Both the position numbers and the translations under genes were made by a program. The notes under the pieces are model-generated. The model was not told the DNA's origin. It made no database searches and was given only the letters and a program-made list of their open reading frames with translations. From DATBSK01 sp964501785 (GTDB lineage: Bacteria > Actinomycetota > Acidimicrobiia > IMCC26256 > PALSA-555): a DNA stretch of 64,000 bases. This document shows, piece after piece, positions 17,320 through 24,857 of this stretch. How positions within the stretch are numbered: position 1 is the first letter of the stretch; every line of letters starts with the position of its first letter. Location: positions 189,010 to 253,009 of the forward strand of contig CAZCUD010000005.1 of the NCBI GenBank assembly GCA_964501785.1, in the 5' to 3' direction.

Positions 17320-18396
17320 ATGCACCGAAGCCCACCGAGATGGGTCGTCGTGACCGCGCTCGTGCTGGGGGCCCTGGCGACCGGAGGGACGGGCGCGGGG
17401 GCCGCCGGCTCCGCCGAAGGGACCTTCAGCGACCACGTGGAGGCGACGGTCCTCGTCGCCCCGTCGGACGATCCGGTCTCGAGGTCGCTCACCAACATCG
17501 CCGCCGCGCCCAACGGCGTCTGGGTGGTCGGGCACCGCTCGGGCATCGTGACGCGGATCGATCCGACGACGAACGAGGTCGCGGCCACGATCGACGTGCC
17601 GGTCCCTGGATGCGTGCCGGGCGGCTGCAGCGGCCTCACGTTCATCGGGGCCGACCGCCGATCCGTCTGGGTCGCCAACATGGAGACGCTGAGCTGGGTT
17701 CACATCGACCCGAGGACGAACGAGATCGTCGGTTCGGTCCCGGCACCGGCTCTGGTGGACACCCTTGCGCCGCCCCTGCTCGACGGCTCCGACATGTGGG
17801 CCGTGCTCGACCGCGCGGCGGGTGCCATCGCGCGAGTGAGTGGTCGGACGCACGAGGTGACGAAGACGATCGCCGTCGACGCTCCGGTGTTCGAGGTTCT
17901 GGCGCGCCAGGGGCACGACCTCTGGGTCGCGACGTCGGACCCGGCGACGGGAGCCGCGAACCTCCGCCGCTACGACACGCGCACGGGCGAGGTCGTCCTC
18001 GACGTGCCCGACCCGATCGGCGGACGCACCATCTCCTACCGGGGCCTGATCGCCGGTGGCGACCTGTGGGTGAGCCCGAACCTCACCACGCGAGTCGTGC
18101 GCATCGACGGTGAGACGGGCGGCACGGTCGCCGACCTCGACTTCGGCTCGGGGATCGCTGCGTACCTCGGCACCGGAGACGGCGCGGTGTGGATGCGGCA
18201 CACCACGACTCCGGAGGGGGCGCCCAACACCATGCCGTGGACCCCGCAGCATCTCCAGCGGATCGACCTCCGCACGAACGAGGTGAGCCCGATCGCCCTC
18301 CCCGACGCGGAGTGGCAGTCCGGTGTCGCGCACACGCGGGGCTCGCTGTGGGTCGGCGACTGGACCGCGGGCGTCGTCTACCGCACCGACCTGTAG
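17320..18396 (+). CDS. Secreted Vgb/NHL-like beta-propeller
   Basis: A 358-residue secreted protein. ATG at 17320 follows a purine-rich GGGAGACGAGG. Signal peptide to about residue 30 (LALGALATGGTGAGAAG-like hydrophobic core). The repeats (GVWVVGHRSGIVTRIDPTTN, SVWVANMETLSWVHIDPRTN, DLWVATSDPATGAANLRRYD, SLWVGDWTAGVVYRTD) resemble virginiamycin-B-lyase-like propellers. It lacks the PxFTG tag, ending VYRTDL. It is transcribed away from the SARP/WD40 regulator and is a candidate target or ligand-binding partner of it. Enzyme activity is not implied. Confidence 0.8.
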   Translation: MHRSPPRWVVVTALVLGALATGGTGAGAAGSAEGTFSDHVEATVLVAPSDDPVSRSLTNIAAAPNGVWVVGHRSGIVTRIDPTTNEVAATIDVPVPGCVPGGCSGLTFIGADRRSVWVANMETLSWVHIDPRTNEIVGSVPAPALVDTLAPPLLDGSDMWAVLDRAAGAIARVSGRTHEVTKTIAVDAPVFEVLARQGHDLWVATSDPATGAANLRRYDTRTGEVVLDVPDPIGGRTISYRGLIAGGDLWVSPNLTTRVVRIDGETGGTVADLDFGSGIAAYLGTGDGAVWMRHTTTPEGAPNTMPWTPQHLQRIDLRTNEVSPIALPDAEWQSGVAHTRGSLWVGDWTAGVVYRTDL

Positions 18397-18401
18397 CACG
18401 A

Positions 18402-18434
18402 CGGTGGGAGGTGGCGACCGGCCACCTCCCACCG
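18402..18434 (+). terminator. Strong 14-bp stem terminator-like hairpin
   Basis: CGGTGGGAGGTGGC, loop GACCG, then its exact complement GCCACCTCCCACCG. It begins 5 bases after the stop of the beta-propeller gene. No T-run follows. The -10 candidate of the next gene (TACGTT, 18438-18443) lies directly behind it. Confidence 0.75.
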
Positions 18435-18452
18435 CACTACGTTGCTGCGCCG

Positions 18453-19508
18453 ATGAGCGAAACGATGCAGGCGTGGCGGGTCCACGAGTACGGGCAGCCG
18501 CTCGAGGTGCTCCAGCTCGACGAGGTGCCGGTGCCCGAGCCCGAAGCCGGTGAAGTGCGGGTGCGCGTGCAGGCGATCCCGATGAACCTCAACGACCTCG
18601 AGCGGATCACCGGCGCCAACATGATGGTGCGCCCCGAGCTGCCCTACCCGCCCGGCATGGAGGTGATGGGCGTCGTCGAGGCGTGCGGCGAGGGCACCGA
18701 CTCCTGGCAGGGGAAGAGGGTCGTCGCGACCACCAAGCAGGCGATCGGCGGCTACGCCGAAGCCGCGATCTGTCCGGCGATCTCGATGTTCGAGATGCCC
18801 GACGACATCGGGCTCCCCGACGCGGCCGCGCTGTACTTCCCGTTCCACCTGGCATGGCTCGGGCTGTTCGACCGGGCCGAGCTTCGCGCGGGCGAGGCGG
18901 TGCTGATCCACGCCGCGGCCGGCGGCTCGGGCAGCGCCGCGGTGCAGCTCGCCGCGAACGCCGGCGCTCGAGTCTTCGCGACCGCCGGCAGCGACGAGAA
19001 GGTGGCGGTGTGCCGCGAGCTCGGTGCCGACGTCGCGATCAACTACAACACGGCCGACTTCGCCGAGGTCGTGATGGCCGAGACCGAGAACCGGGGCGTC
19101 GACGTGGTGTTCGACAACGTCGGAGCCGCGGTGTTCGAGGCGTCGCTCAAGGTGACCGCGTACGACGGCCGCTACCTGATGATGGGGTTCGCCTCCGACA
19201 AGTCGAAGGTCGACGAGCCGTTCGTCGTGCCGCGTGCGATCGCCGCGGGCAACCTCAAGCTCTGCGGCGTGCTGCTCTCCTACGCCGACCCGGGTGTGGC
19301 GACGTTCGTGAAGCAGGCGATGGGCTTCAACTTCGTCGGCCGCGAGGTGGGCGAGCGCATCACCCGCGAGGTGCTGGAGCTCGTGCGGGCGGGCAAGGTC
19401 CGCCCCGTGATCGGGGCGGTGCACCCGTTCGACGCGGTGCCCCAGGCGATCGACGACCTCGCGAACCGGCGGACGACCGGTCGGGTCGTCGTGCGGCTCG
19501 GGGGCTGA
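18453..19508 (+). CDS. NADPH:quinone oxidoreductase-like zinc-free medium-chain dehydrogenase
   Basis: A 351-residue MDR-superfamily protein of the quinone-reductase branch. GroES-like domain (residues 1-130, MQAWRVHEYGQPLEVLQL near the start), then a Rossmann fold with the glycine-rich NADPH site LIHAAAGGSGSAAVQLA (about 150) and FATAGSDEK. The catalytic-zinc and structural-zinc cysteine pattern of alcohol dehydrogenases is absent. It probably reduces a quinone or enoyl-type substrate in the cytoplasm; the substrate cannot be told. ATG at 18453 lies 9 bases after TACGTT. Confidence 0.88.
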   Translation: MSETMQAWRVHEYGQPLEVLQLDEVPVPEPEAGEVRVRVQAIPMNLNDLERITGANMMVRPELPYPPGMEVMGVVEACGEGTDSWQGKRVVATTKQAIGGYAEAAICPAISMFEMPDDIGLPDAAALYFPFHLAWLGLFDRAELRAGEAVLIHAAAGGSGSAAVQLAANAGARVFATAGSDEKVAVCRELGADVAINYNTADFAEVVMAETENRGVDVVFDNVGAAVFEASLKVTAYDGRYLMMGFASDKSKVDEPFVVPRAIAAGNLKLCGVLLSYADPGVATFVKQAMGFNFVGREVGERITREVLELVRAGKVRPVIGAVHPFDAVPQAIDDLANRRTTGRVVVRLGG

Positions 19509-19515
19509 TCGCCGC

Positions 19516-19902
19516 CTACGACGTGGCGGGCGCGCTCCGTGCCCGGCGCGCGCAGAGCCACTTGTCGATCAGGCGCCAGCCATAGGCGGTCAGGACCATC
19601 CAGGCCACGAACACGACCGTGAAGATCGAGACCGTCGGCCGGTCGGTGAACGCGCCGCGCAGGATCGACATGACGACGGTGCCCGCGGCGAGGGTGATCG
19701 TGAGCCGCACCCACATCTTGTCGGGTGCGGTGTAGAGCTTCGACAGCAGTGCCACGCCGTACCAGCCGACCGCGATCGGCCACAGCACGAGGAAGAACCA
19801 GTCCGCGCCGTCGTTGATGTTGTGCCGGCCGGCGCCGACGAAGATGAACGAGACGATGCACGCGAGGTCGAGCGTGGGGGCGAGCCACCAGCGACGGGTC
19901 AT
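19516..19902 (-). CDS. DUF3054-like membrane protein
   Basis: A 128-residue protein with four predicted membrane helices (about 8-24, 33-55, 68-84, 92-112) and a basic C-terminus. Start ATG behind GGGAG. The sequence LDLACIVSFIFVGAGRHN near the N-terminus and the WP-x-x-VGW motif fit the actinobacterial DUF3054 family. Function unknown. It is followed downstream, 7 bases from the end, by the convergent oxidoreductase. Confidence 0.65.
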   Translation of the reverse strand: MTRRWWLAPTLDLACIVSFIFVGAGRHNINDGADWFFLVLWPIAVGWYGVALLSKLYTAPDKMWVRLTITLAAGTVVMSILRGAFTDRPTVSIFTVVFVAWMVLTAYGWRLIDKWLCARRARSAPATS

Positions 19903-19945
19903 TCGAAGCTCCCTTGTGGTCCGTTGGCGCGGACGGTCGTGTCGG

Positions 19946-20218
19946 TCAGGTGAGCAGGGTCGCCAGACCCCAGATGAACACGATCAGGCCGACGAGCATG
20001 AACGTGACGGTTCGGGTGACCGGCGCCTCGGCGAGCACGCCTCGGCTCGCCTCGGCCTCCTTGCGGACGGGGCTGCCGGGACGGCTGCGCACCACCGCAG
20101 CCTTGGCGGCGGCCTGCCGGTCGCGGCGGCGCCGGAGGAGTGCGAACGCGTTGGCACCGAACAAGGCGGCACCGAGCGCGGTGACCAGCTCGAGCAGGAT
20201 CTCCTCGTACAGGTGCAC
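19946..20218 (-). CDS. Small two-helix membrane protein
   Basis: A 90-residue protein not assigned to a family. It has a hydrophobic segment at residues 8-28 (LELVTALGAALFGANAFALL), a basic cytoplasmic loop (RRRRDRQAAAKAAVVRSRPG) and a second helix at about 70-89 (VTFMLVGLIVFIWGLATLL). GTG start 6 bases after the minus-strand hexamer TACCAT (20225-20230). Confidence 0.6.
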   Translation of the reverse strand: MHLYEEILLELVTALGAALFGANAFALLRRRRDRQAAAKAAVVRSRPGSPVRKEAEASRGVLAEAPVTRTVTFMLVGLIVFIWGLATLLT

Positions 20219-20224
20219 GGCGGA

Positions 20225-20230
20225 ATGGTA
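20225..20230 (-). promoter_or_regulatory. -10 hexamer TACCAT, 6 bases before the small membrane protein
   Basis: Minus strand: TACCAT, six bases, GTG at 20218. No ribosome-binding site precedes the start, which supports a leaderless mRNA. Confidence 0.5.
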
Positions 20231-20294
20231 CGGCGAGGCCCCGAGCCCGGGCCCACCCGGCGCCTGCCCGGCGAAGGAGTCGGATGGCGAAGCC

Positions 20295-20813
20295 CTAGAT
20301 GCCGGGCCCGCCGGGCTTGAACACCATCAGGATCAGGATGACCACCATCATCACGTTGAGCACCGGCCCCACCACGGCGAGCTTCTTGCCGAGCTGCTCC
20401 ATCTCCGCGACCTGGGGCGGCGGTCCCCCGGCGGGCGGCGGACCGGCGTTCATCTCCTCCATGAGCACGATCATCCTGCGAGCCGACGGCCACAGGATCC
20501 CGTGCGAGAGCCCGATGGCGATGAGGAAGAGCAGCATCGCGAGCCAGACCCAGGTCTGGCCGAAGTCGATGACGTTGTCGCCGATCAGCACGAGCACGAT
20601 GCCGAGCACGAAGACGGCGTAGATGAAGTACTCGCCGATGCGCGACACGAGCATGTTCGCTCGAGTGATCGCCAGGCCCTCGGGCCCCTTGTACTGGGCC
20701 GACTGCGCCCCGTAGATGCCGTTGAAGAACACCGAGCCGAACCCGATGATGGCGCACAGGATGTGCAGCACCAGCACGATCTTGTAGGCGTCGCTCATGT
20801 AGGCAGCGAGCAC
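20295..20813 (-). CDS. DUF2269-like integral membrane protein
   Basis: A 172-residue protein with four hydrophobic helices (about 10-35, 58-80, 86-108, 145-165) and the motif KIVLVLHILCAIIGFGSVFFNG at the first helix (key part LHILCAIIGFG), as in DUF2269 proteins. A proline-rich loop (PPPAGGPPP) precedes the last helix. The GTG at 20811-20813 follows GGGGGG by 6 bases; an ATG five codons in has no such site. Role unknown. Confidence 0.7.
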   Translation of the reverse strand: MLAAYMSDAYKIVLVLHILCAIIGFGSVFFNGIYGAQSAQYKGPEGLAITRANMLVSRIGEYFIYAVFVLGIVLVLIGDNVIDFGQTWVWLAMLLFLIAIGLSHGILWPSARRMIVLMEEMNAGPPPAGGPPPQVAEMEQLGKKLAVVGPVLNVMMVVILILMVFKPGGPGI

Positions 20814-20883
20814 GTCTGACCCCCCGTTTCCCCTCGGTCGTCTCCGGCTGTCAGCGGTCGGCCGGTCTCGGACGAGCGCATCC

Positions 20884-20889
20884 TATTGT
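20884..20889 (+). promoter_or_regulatory. -10 hexamer TATTGT, 6 bases before nucS
   Basis: TATTGT, six bases, then the GTG at 20896. No Shine-Dalgarno is present. Confidence 0.6.
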
Positions 20890-20895
20890 CGGCCC

Positions 20896-21555
20896 GTGCG
20901 CCTCGTCGTCGCCGACTGCACCGTCGAGTACGCCGGCCGTCTCGGCGCTCGTCTGCCCCGCGCCAACCGACTGCTGCTGTTCAAGGCCGACGGCTCGCTC
21001 GCGGTGCACGCCGACACCAAGGCGTACAAGCCGCTCAACTGGATGAACCCGCCGTGCACGATCACCGAGGGCGACGGCACGGTCACGGTCGCGAACCCGA
21101 AGGGCGAGACGCTGGTCATCGAGCTGCACGAGGTGCTCTTCGACGAGCGCTTCGAGCTCGGCGACGACCCCGGGCTCGCCAAGGACGGTGTGGAGGCCGA
21201 GCTCCAGGAGCTGCTCGCGGCACGCGTGCAGGCGCTGCGGGACGACTACCGGCTCGTGCGGCGCGAGTACCCGACCGACCTCGGCCCCGTCGACCTGCTC
21301 TGTCGCGACGGCGACGGGCGCGCGGTGGTGGTCGAGGTGAAGCGGGTGGGTGAGATCGCCGGGGTCGAGCAGCTGCTGCGCTACCAGGAGCGGCTCGACC
21401 GCGACGGCACCCTCGCGCCGACGCGGGGCGTGTTCGTCGCGACGCGGATCAAGCCCCAGGCGCGGGTCTTCGCCGAGAGCCGCGGTGTGGAGTGCGTCGA
21501 GATCGACCTCGACGAGCTGCGGGCCGACCGACCGGCCGACCTCAAGCTGTTCTAG
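20896..21555 (+). CDS. nucS: Mismatch-specific endonuclease NucS/EndoMS
   Basis: A 219-residue NucS. This enzyme cleaves both strands at mismatches and replaces MutS/MutL in many actinobacteria and archaea. The N-terminal dimerisation/DNA-binding domain (RLLLFKADGSLAVHADTKAYKP) is followed by a RecB-like nuclease domain with the D-(E-x-K) site: GPVDLLCRDGDG and VVEVKRVGEIAG. The C-terminus DLKLF looks like a beta-clamp-binding peptide; dnaN lies at 56901. GTG start 6 bases behind TATTGT. Confidence 0.95.
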   Translation: MRLVVADCTVEYAGRLGARLPRANRLLLFKADGSLAVHADTKAYKPLNWMNPPCTITEGDGTVTVANPKGETLVIELHEVLFDERFELGDDPGLAKDGVEAELQELLAARVQALRDDYRLVRREYPTDLGPVDLLCRDGDGRAVVVEVKRVGEIAGVEQLLRYQERLDRDGTLAPTRGVFVATRIKPQARVFAESRGVECVEIDLDELRADRPADLKLF

Positions 21556-21564
21556 GCGAGCACG

Positions 21565-21597
21565 CGGCCGTGGCGTGGTCGACCCACGCCACGGCCG
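21565..21597 (+). terminator. 14-bp perfect stem between convergent genes
   Basis: CGGCCGTGGCGTGG, loop TCGAC, CCACGCCACGGCCG. It starts 9 bases after the nucS stop and lies 15 bases from the end of the convergent small membrane gene, so it could end transcription from both sides. Confidence 0.8.
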
Positions 21598-21612
21598 GCG
21601 ATGCCCGTCCTC

Positions 21613-21795
21613 CTACAGAAGTGCCAGTCGGTCCCAGAACGTCGGGAAGACGAACGCAGCCAGGCCGAGACCGACCAGCTGGACCCGCTCCCCGCCCGGC
21701 TTGAGCCCGACGCCGCCCGCGATGAAGAGCACGAGCGCGATCGCGTAGAAGATGAACTGCCAGGTGTTGCCCATGAGCTCGAGTGCGAGCGCCAC
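21613..21795 (-). CDS. Small (60-residue) membrane protein
   Basis: Two hydrophobic stretches (QFIFYAIALVLFIAGGVGL, residues 13-31, and VQLVGLGLAAFVFPTFW, residues 38-54) with a short Lys/Arg turn. GTG start (21793-21795) is preceded by GGAAGGGG at 5 bases, a good ribosome site, which supports a real gene. No family recognised. The bases 21796-21984 upstream hold the divergent promoters only. Confidence 0.6.
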   Translation of the reverse strand: MALALELMGNTWQFIFYAIALVLFIAGGVGLKPGGERVQLVGLGLAAFVFPTFWDRLALL

Positions 21796-21984
21796 GGTGA
21801 CCCCTTCCTGTTCAGGTCAGAAAGCTCGTGTGAGAGCTGCGTCGCGCCTCACGAGCACGCGACGCCGGATCGACGATATTGAAGGGGTCCGGCGAGATGG
21901 TGGATTTCCGTCAGGTCGCTGACACGTGGGAGGCCACGCAACACCAGCATCAGGGGCCACAGAGCGCCTAGCCTGGTCGCCCCT

Positions 21985-23145
21985 ATGGATGCCGCCCGCC
22001 TCGTCGAGGACGCCTGCGAGCAGACCGGCCTCGACGACTTCGGTGCCGAGGGCTGGCGCGAGGGACTCGAGGTCTTCACCGCCGCGCTCGACGACGAGGG
22101 TGCGCTCTCCGACCTCGGCGAGGTCGCGATCGCGGCCCAGATCAGCACCAACCTGGTGAACCGGCTGCGCGTGACGGCCTGGCTGGCGGAGCACCCCGGG
22201 GCCCTCGACGCACCCGTCGAGCGACCGATCATCGTGCTCGGGCTCCCCCGCACCGGCACGACGCTGCTCTCCGAGCTGCTGCACCGCGACCCGGCCAACC
22301 GCTCGCTGCTCCGGTGGGAGGCGCTCGACTCGGTGCCGCCGCCGCGGGCCGACGAGCTGCACACCGATCCCCGCGTCGAGGCCGCACGCGCGAGCAACGA
22401 GGCGATGGACGCGATCAACCCGGAGTTCAAGGCGATCCACTACGAGGCACCCGACGGTCCCACCGAGGACGTCGCGGTGTTCTCCCAGGACTTCAAGAGC
22501 CAGCTCTGGTCGGTCGTCGCGAACGTCGGCGCGTACGACGAGTGGCTGCTCGCGTGCGACCAGCGCAGCGCCTACGACTACCACCGGCGCGTCCTCGCGC
22601 TGCTCCAGTCGAGCGCCCCGGGTCGGTGGTCGCTGAAGACGCCGCAGCACTGCCTGGCGCTCGACCAGGTGGTCGCGCACTACCCCGACGCGCGCCTGGT
22701 CATGACGCATCGCGATCCGGTCGCGGTCGCCGGGTCGGTGTGCAGCCTCGCCCGGTCGCTCACCGGCACGTTCAGCGACGCCGATCACTCCCGGTCGATC
22801 AACCGCCGTTGGCTCCACATGACCCAGACGATGGTCGACCGGGTGGTCGAGTGGCGTGACGCCAACGGCGACGACCGGTTCGTCGACCTCGGGTACCAGG
22901 AGCTGATCACCGACCCCGTCGGTGCGCTGGGTCGCGCCTACGAGCGCTTCGGCGAGGAGCTGTCCCCCGAAGCCGAGGCCGCGATGCGCCGCTACATGGA
23001 CGAGCACCCTCGCGGTGAGCACGGGAAGCACGCGTACAGCCTCGACGAGCTCGGGCTCGACGCGGGCGAGGTCGAGGAGCGCTTCGCCGGCTACCGCGCC
23101 CGCTTCGCGGCCGAGCTCGACGCCACGCAGGGACGGGTCGCGTGA
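21985..23145 (+). CDS. PAPS-dependent sulfotransferase family protein
   Basis: A 386-residue cytoplasmic protein of the Sulfotransferase_3-like group, which transfers sulfate from PAPS to an acceptor such as a lipid or sugar. The 5'-phosphosulfate loop is LGLPRTGTTLLSELL (about residue 84) and the 3'-phosphate region includes RWSLKTPQHCL and VMTHRDPVAVAGSV (about 240). Acceptor unknown. A TAGCCT hexamer lies 10 bases before the ATG. Its stop overlaps the next start by 4 bases (GTGA), so the two are coupled. Confidence 0.85.
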   Translation: MDAARLVEDACEQTGLDDFGAEGWREGLEVFTAALDDEGALSDLGEVAIAAQISTNLVNRLRVTAWLAEHPGALDAPVERPIIVLGLPRTGTTLLSELLHRDPANRSLLRWEALDSVPPPRADELHTDPRVEAARASNEAMDAINPEFKAIHYEAPDGPTEDVAVFSQDFKSQLWSVVANVGAYDEWLLACDQRSAYDYHRRVLALLQSSAPGRWSLKTPQHCLALDQVVAHYPDARLVMTHRDPVAVAGSVCSLARSLTGTFSDADHSRSINRRWLHMTQTMVDRVVEWRDANGDDRFVDLGYQELITDPVGALGRAYERFGEELSPEAEAAMRRYMDEHPRGEHGKHAYSLDELGLDAGEVEERFAGYRARFAAELDATQGRVA

Positions 23146-23762
23146 CCGGGCGGGTCGGCCTCCGGCGCTCGGTCGTGTTGGTCCTCGCCGCCGCGGCGGT
23201 GGTCGCGGCGGTCGCGCCCCGGGCCCGGGCCCAGACGCCCGCACCGGCGCCCGCCGACCCCGTCGCCGTCTACACCGAGCTGCTGCGCGACGTGGCCGTC
23301 GCCGACGTGAACATGGCGTACGCCCTCAGCTGGGAGGCGGCCGGCGTGCAGGAGAACGGGCTCGCCACCCTGGCGGCCGAGAACGCGGCTCGGGCCCAGT
23401 TCATCGCCGCGGCCGAGGAGGCGCAGCGCCGCGAGGCGCTCGCCGAGTACTTGCGTGGCAGTCAGGGCGGAAGCGGGTCGAGCGCCGCCGGACGTTCACG
23501 GTGCGCGGGCGACTTCGCGTGCTTCAAGGAGTGCACGCTCGACATCGAGAGCGACGGCAACTACGGCGCGATCAGCCCCGGCGGCACCTACCGCGGGGCC
23601 TGGCAGTTCGACCAGCGCACGTGGGACTCCAACTCGGCCGCCTCGGGCCGCCACGACCTCGTCGGCGCCGATCCCGCGACGGCCGCGCCGGGCGACCAGG
23701 ACGCGATCGCCTACGACCTGTACCAGCGCCGCGGCAACCAGCCGTGGGGCGGACGCTGCTGA
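23142..23762 (+). CDS. Secreted transglycosylase of the resuscitation-promoting-factor type
   Basis: A 206-residue exported protein with a Tat/Sec-like signal peptide (RR, then VVLVLAAAAVVAAVAPRARA) and an alanine-rich helical middle (40-110). A C-terminal lysozyme-like domain (about 125-206) has the catalytic-Glu region CTLDIESDGNYGAISPGG, the YRGAWQFDQRTW motif and paired cysteines (CAGDFACFKEC, terminal RC). Rpf-like enzymes cleave peptidoglycan and stimulate regrowth. Start GTG overlaps the sulfotransferase stop. It converges on tag with 6 bases between the stops. Confidence 0.85.
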   Translation: MTGRVGLRRSVVLVLAAAAVVAAVAPRARAQTPAPAPADPVAVYTELLRDVAVADVNMAYALSWEAAGVQENGLATLAAENAARAQFIAAAEEAQRREALAEYLRGSQGGSGSSAAGRSRCAGDFACFKECTLDIESDGNYGAISPGGTYRGAWQFDQRTWDSNSAASGRHDLVGADPATAAPGDQDAIAYDLYQRRGNQPWGGRC

Positions 23763-23768
23763 CGCCGC

Positions 23769-24389
23769 TCAGCCCACCGGTGGGGTGAACGACCGGCGCG
23801 CCGCCGTGCACTCCGCGCGCGCCGCACAGCCGGCGAGGTGGTCGTTGACGAGGCCGAGCGACTGCATGGCCGCGTAGGCCGTCGTCGGCCCGACGAACCG
23901 GAACCCGTAGCCCTTGAGCTCCTTCGCGAGCGCCTTCGACTCGGGCGTCTGGGCCTCGAGGTCGCCGAACCTCTCGGGTGCCGCTCGGCGGCGGCTCGGC
24001 TCGTGTGACCACACCACCTCGGCGAGGGTCCGGCCGTCGTCGTGCACCGCGAGCACGGCCCGGGCGTTGGCGATCGTCGCCTCGATCTTGCCGCGGTGCC
24101 GGACGATCGCCGCGTCGGAGAGCAACCGCCGCACGTCGCGCTCGCCGAAGCGCGCGACCTTCGCGGGGTCGAAGCCGGCGAAGGCGTTGCGAAACCCCTC
24201 GCGCTTGCGCAGGATCGTCAGCCACGAAAGGCCCGACTGGAACCCCTCGAGGCAGACCTTCTCGTAGAGCCGGATCTCGTCACCGACCGGGCGGCCCCAC
24301 TCACGGTCGTGGTACTCCCGGTAGTCGTCGGGGGCGGCACCCCAGCGGCAGCGGCGCTTCCCGTCGGCGCCCCGAACCAGGTCGCCCAC
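23769..24389 (-). CDS. tag: DNA-3-methyladenine glycosylase I
   Basis: A 206-residue Tag, which removes 3-methyladenine from alkylated DNA. Family hallmarks: RCRWGAAPDDYREYHDREWG at the N-terminus (zinc Cys and His; YHDREWG), LEGFQSGLSWLTILRKREGF, and the C-terminal zinc ligands LVNDHLAGC. GTG start, 3 bases after the stop of the I42 inhibitor gene, so it is probably the third gene of a dnaB operon. Confidence 0.95.
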   Translation of the reverse strand: MGDLVRGADGKRRCRWGAAPDDYREYHDREWGRPVGDEIRLYEKVCLEGFQSGLSWLTILRKREGFRNAFAGFDPAKVARFGERDVRRLLSDAAIVRHRGKIEATIANARAVLAVHDDGRTLAEVVWSHEPSRRRAAPERFGDLEAQTPESKALAKELKGYGFRFVGPTTAYAAMQSLGLVNDHLAGCAARAECTAARRSFTPPVG

Positions 24390-24392
24390 GAC

Positions 24393-24857
24393 TCAGCCGA
24401 CGGTGACCGTGTACACGACCTGCTGCGCGTCGGCCCCGTCCTCGAAGCCGCGCGCGTAGAGGAGCGTGAGCGTGGCGCTCCCCGGAGCCTCGGCGACGAA
24501 CACGAACCGCTCCTGGCCGGGCGCGCCGAGCGCATCGGACTCGGGCGCCACGTACTCGCTCGACTCCTGGCGCACGACCGTCTCGTCGGACGACGTGGCG
24601 CTCCACTGGTAGCCCGTGGAGCGGTTGGACTCGAGCTCGATCACGAACCGCTCGCCCGCGGTCGCGCTGATCGCGGTGTCGGTCTCGCCGTACACCGGGC
24701 AACCATCGCACGCCGTGGACGGCGCGGCGGTCGTCGTGGTGCTGGACGACGGCGACGTGGACGTCGTCGGTCGCCCCGACTCGTCGCCGTCGTCGCTGCA
24801 GGCCACGCCGACGAGCGCGAGTGCGGCGACCACGACCAGCGCGGCGCGCGTCCTCAT
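24393..24857 (-). CDS. Lipoprotein with chagasin-like (I42) protease-inhibitor domain
   Basis: A 154-residue lipoprotein: signal peptide with lipobox VGVAC (Cys about residue 20), a Ser/Thr-rich linker (TSTSPSSSTTTTAAPS), then an immunoglobulin-like I42 domain (about 50-154). The three inhibitor loops are visible: NRSTGYQW (the NPTTGY-type loop), LGAPGQERFVF (GxPG-type loop) and LLYARGFE. Members inhibit papain-type cysteine proteases. The ATG overlaps the dnaB stop by 4 bases. Its place between a replicative helicase and a DNA glycosylase is functionally unexplained. Confidence 0.85.
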   Translation of the reverse strand: MRTRAALVVVAALALVGVACSDDGDESGRPTTSTSPSSSTTTTAAPSTACDGCPVYGETDTAISATAGERFVIELESNRSTGYQWSATSSDETVVRQESSEYVAPESDALGAPGQERFVFVAEAPGSATLTLLYARGFEDGADAQQVVYTVTVG

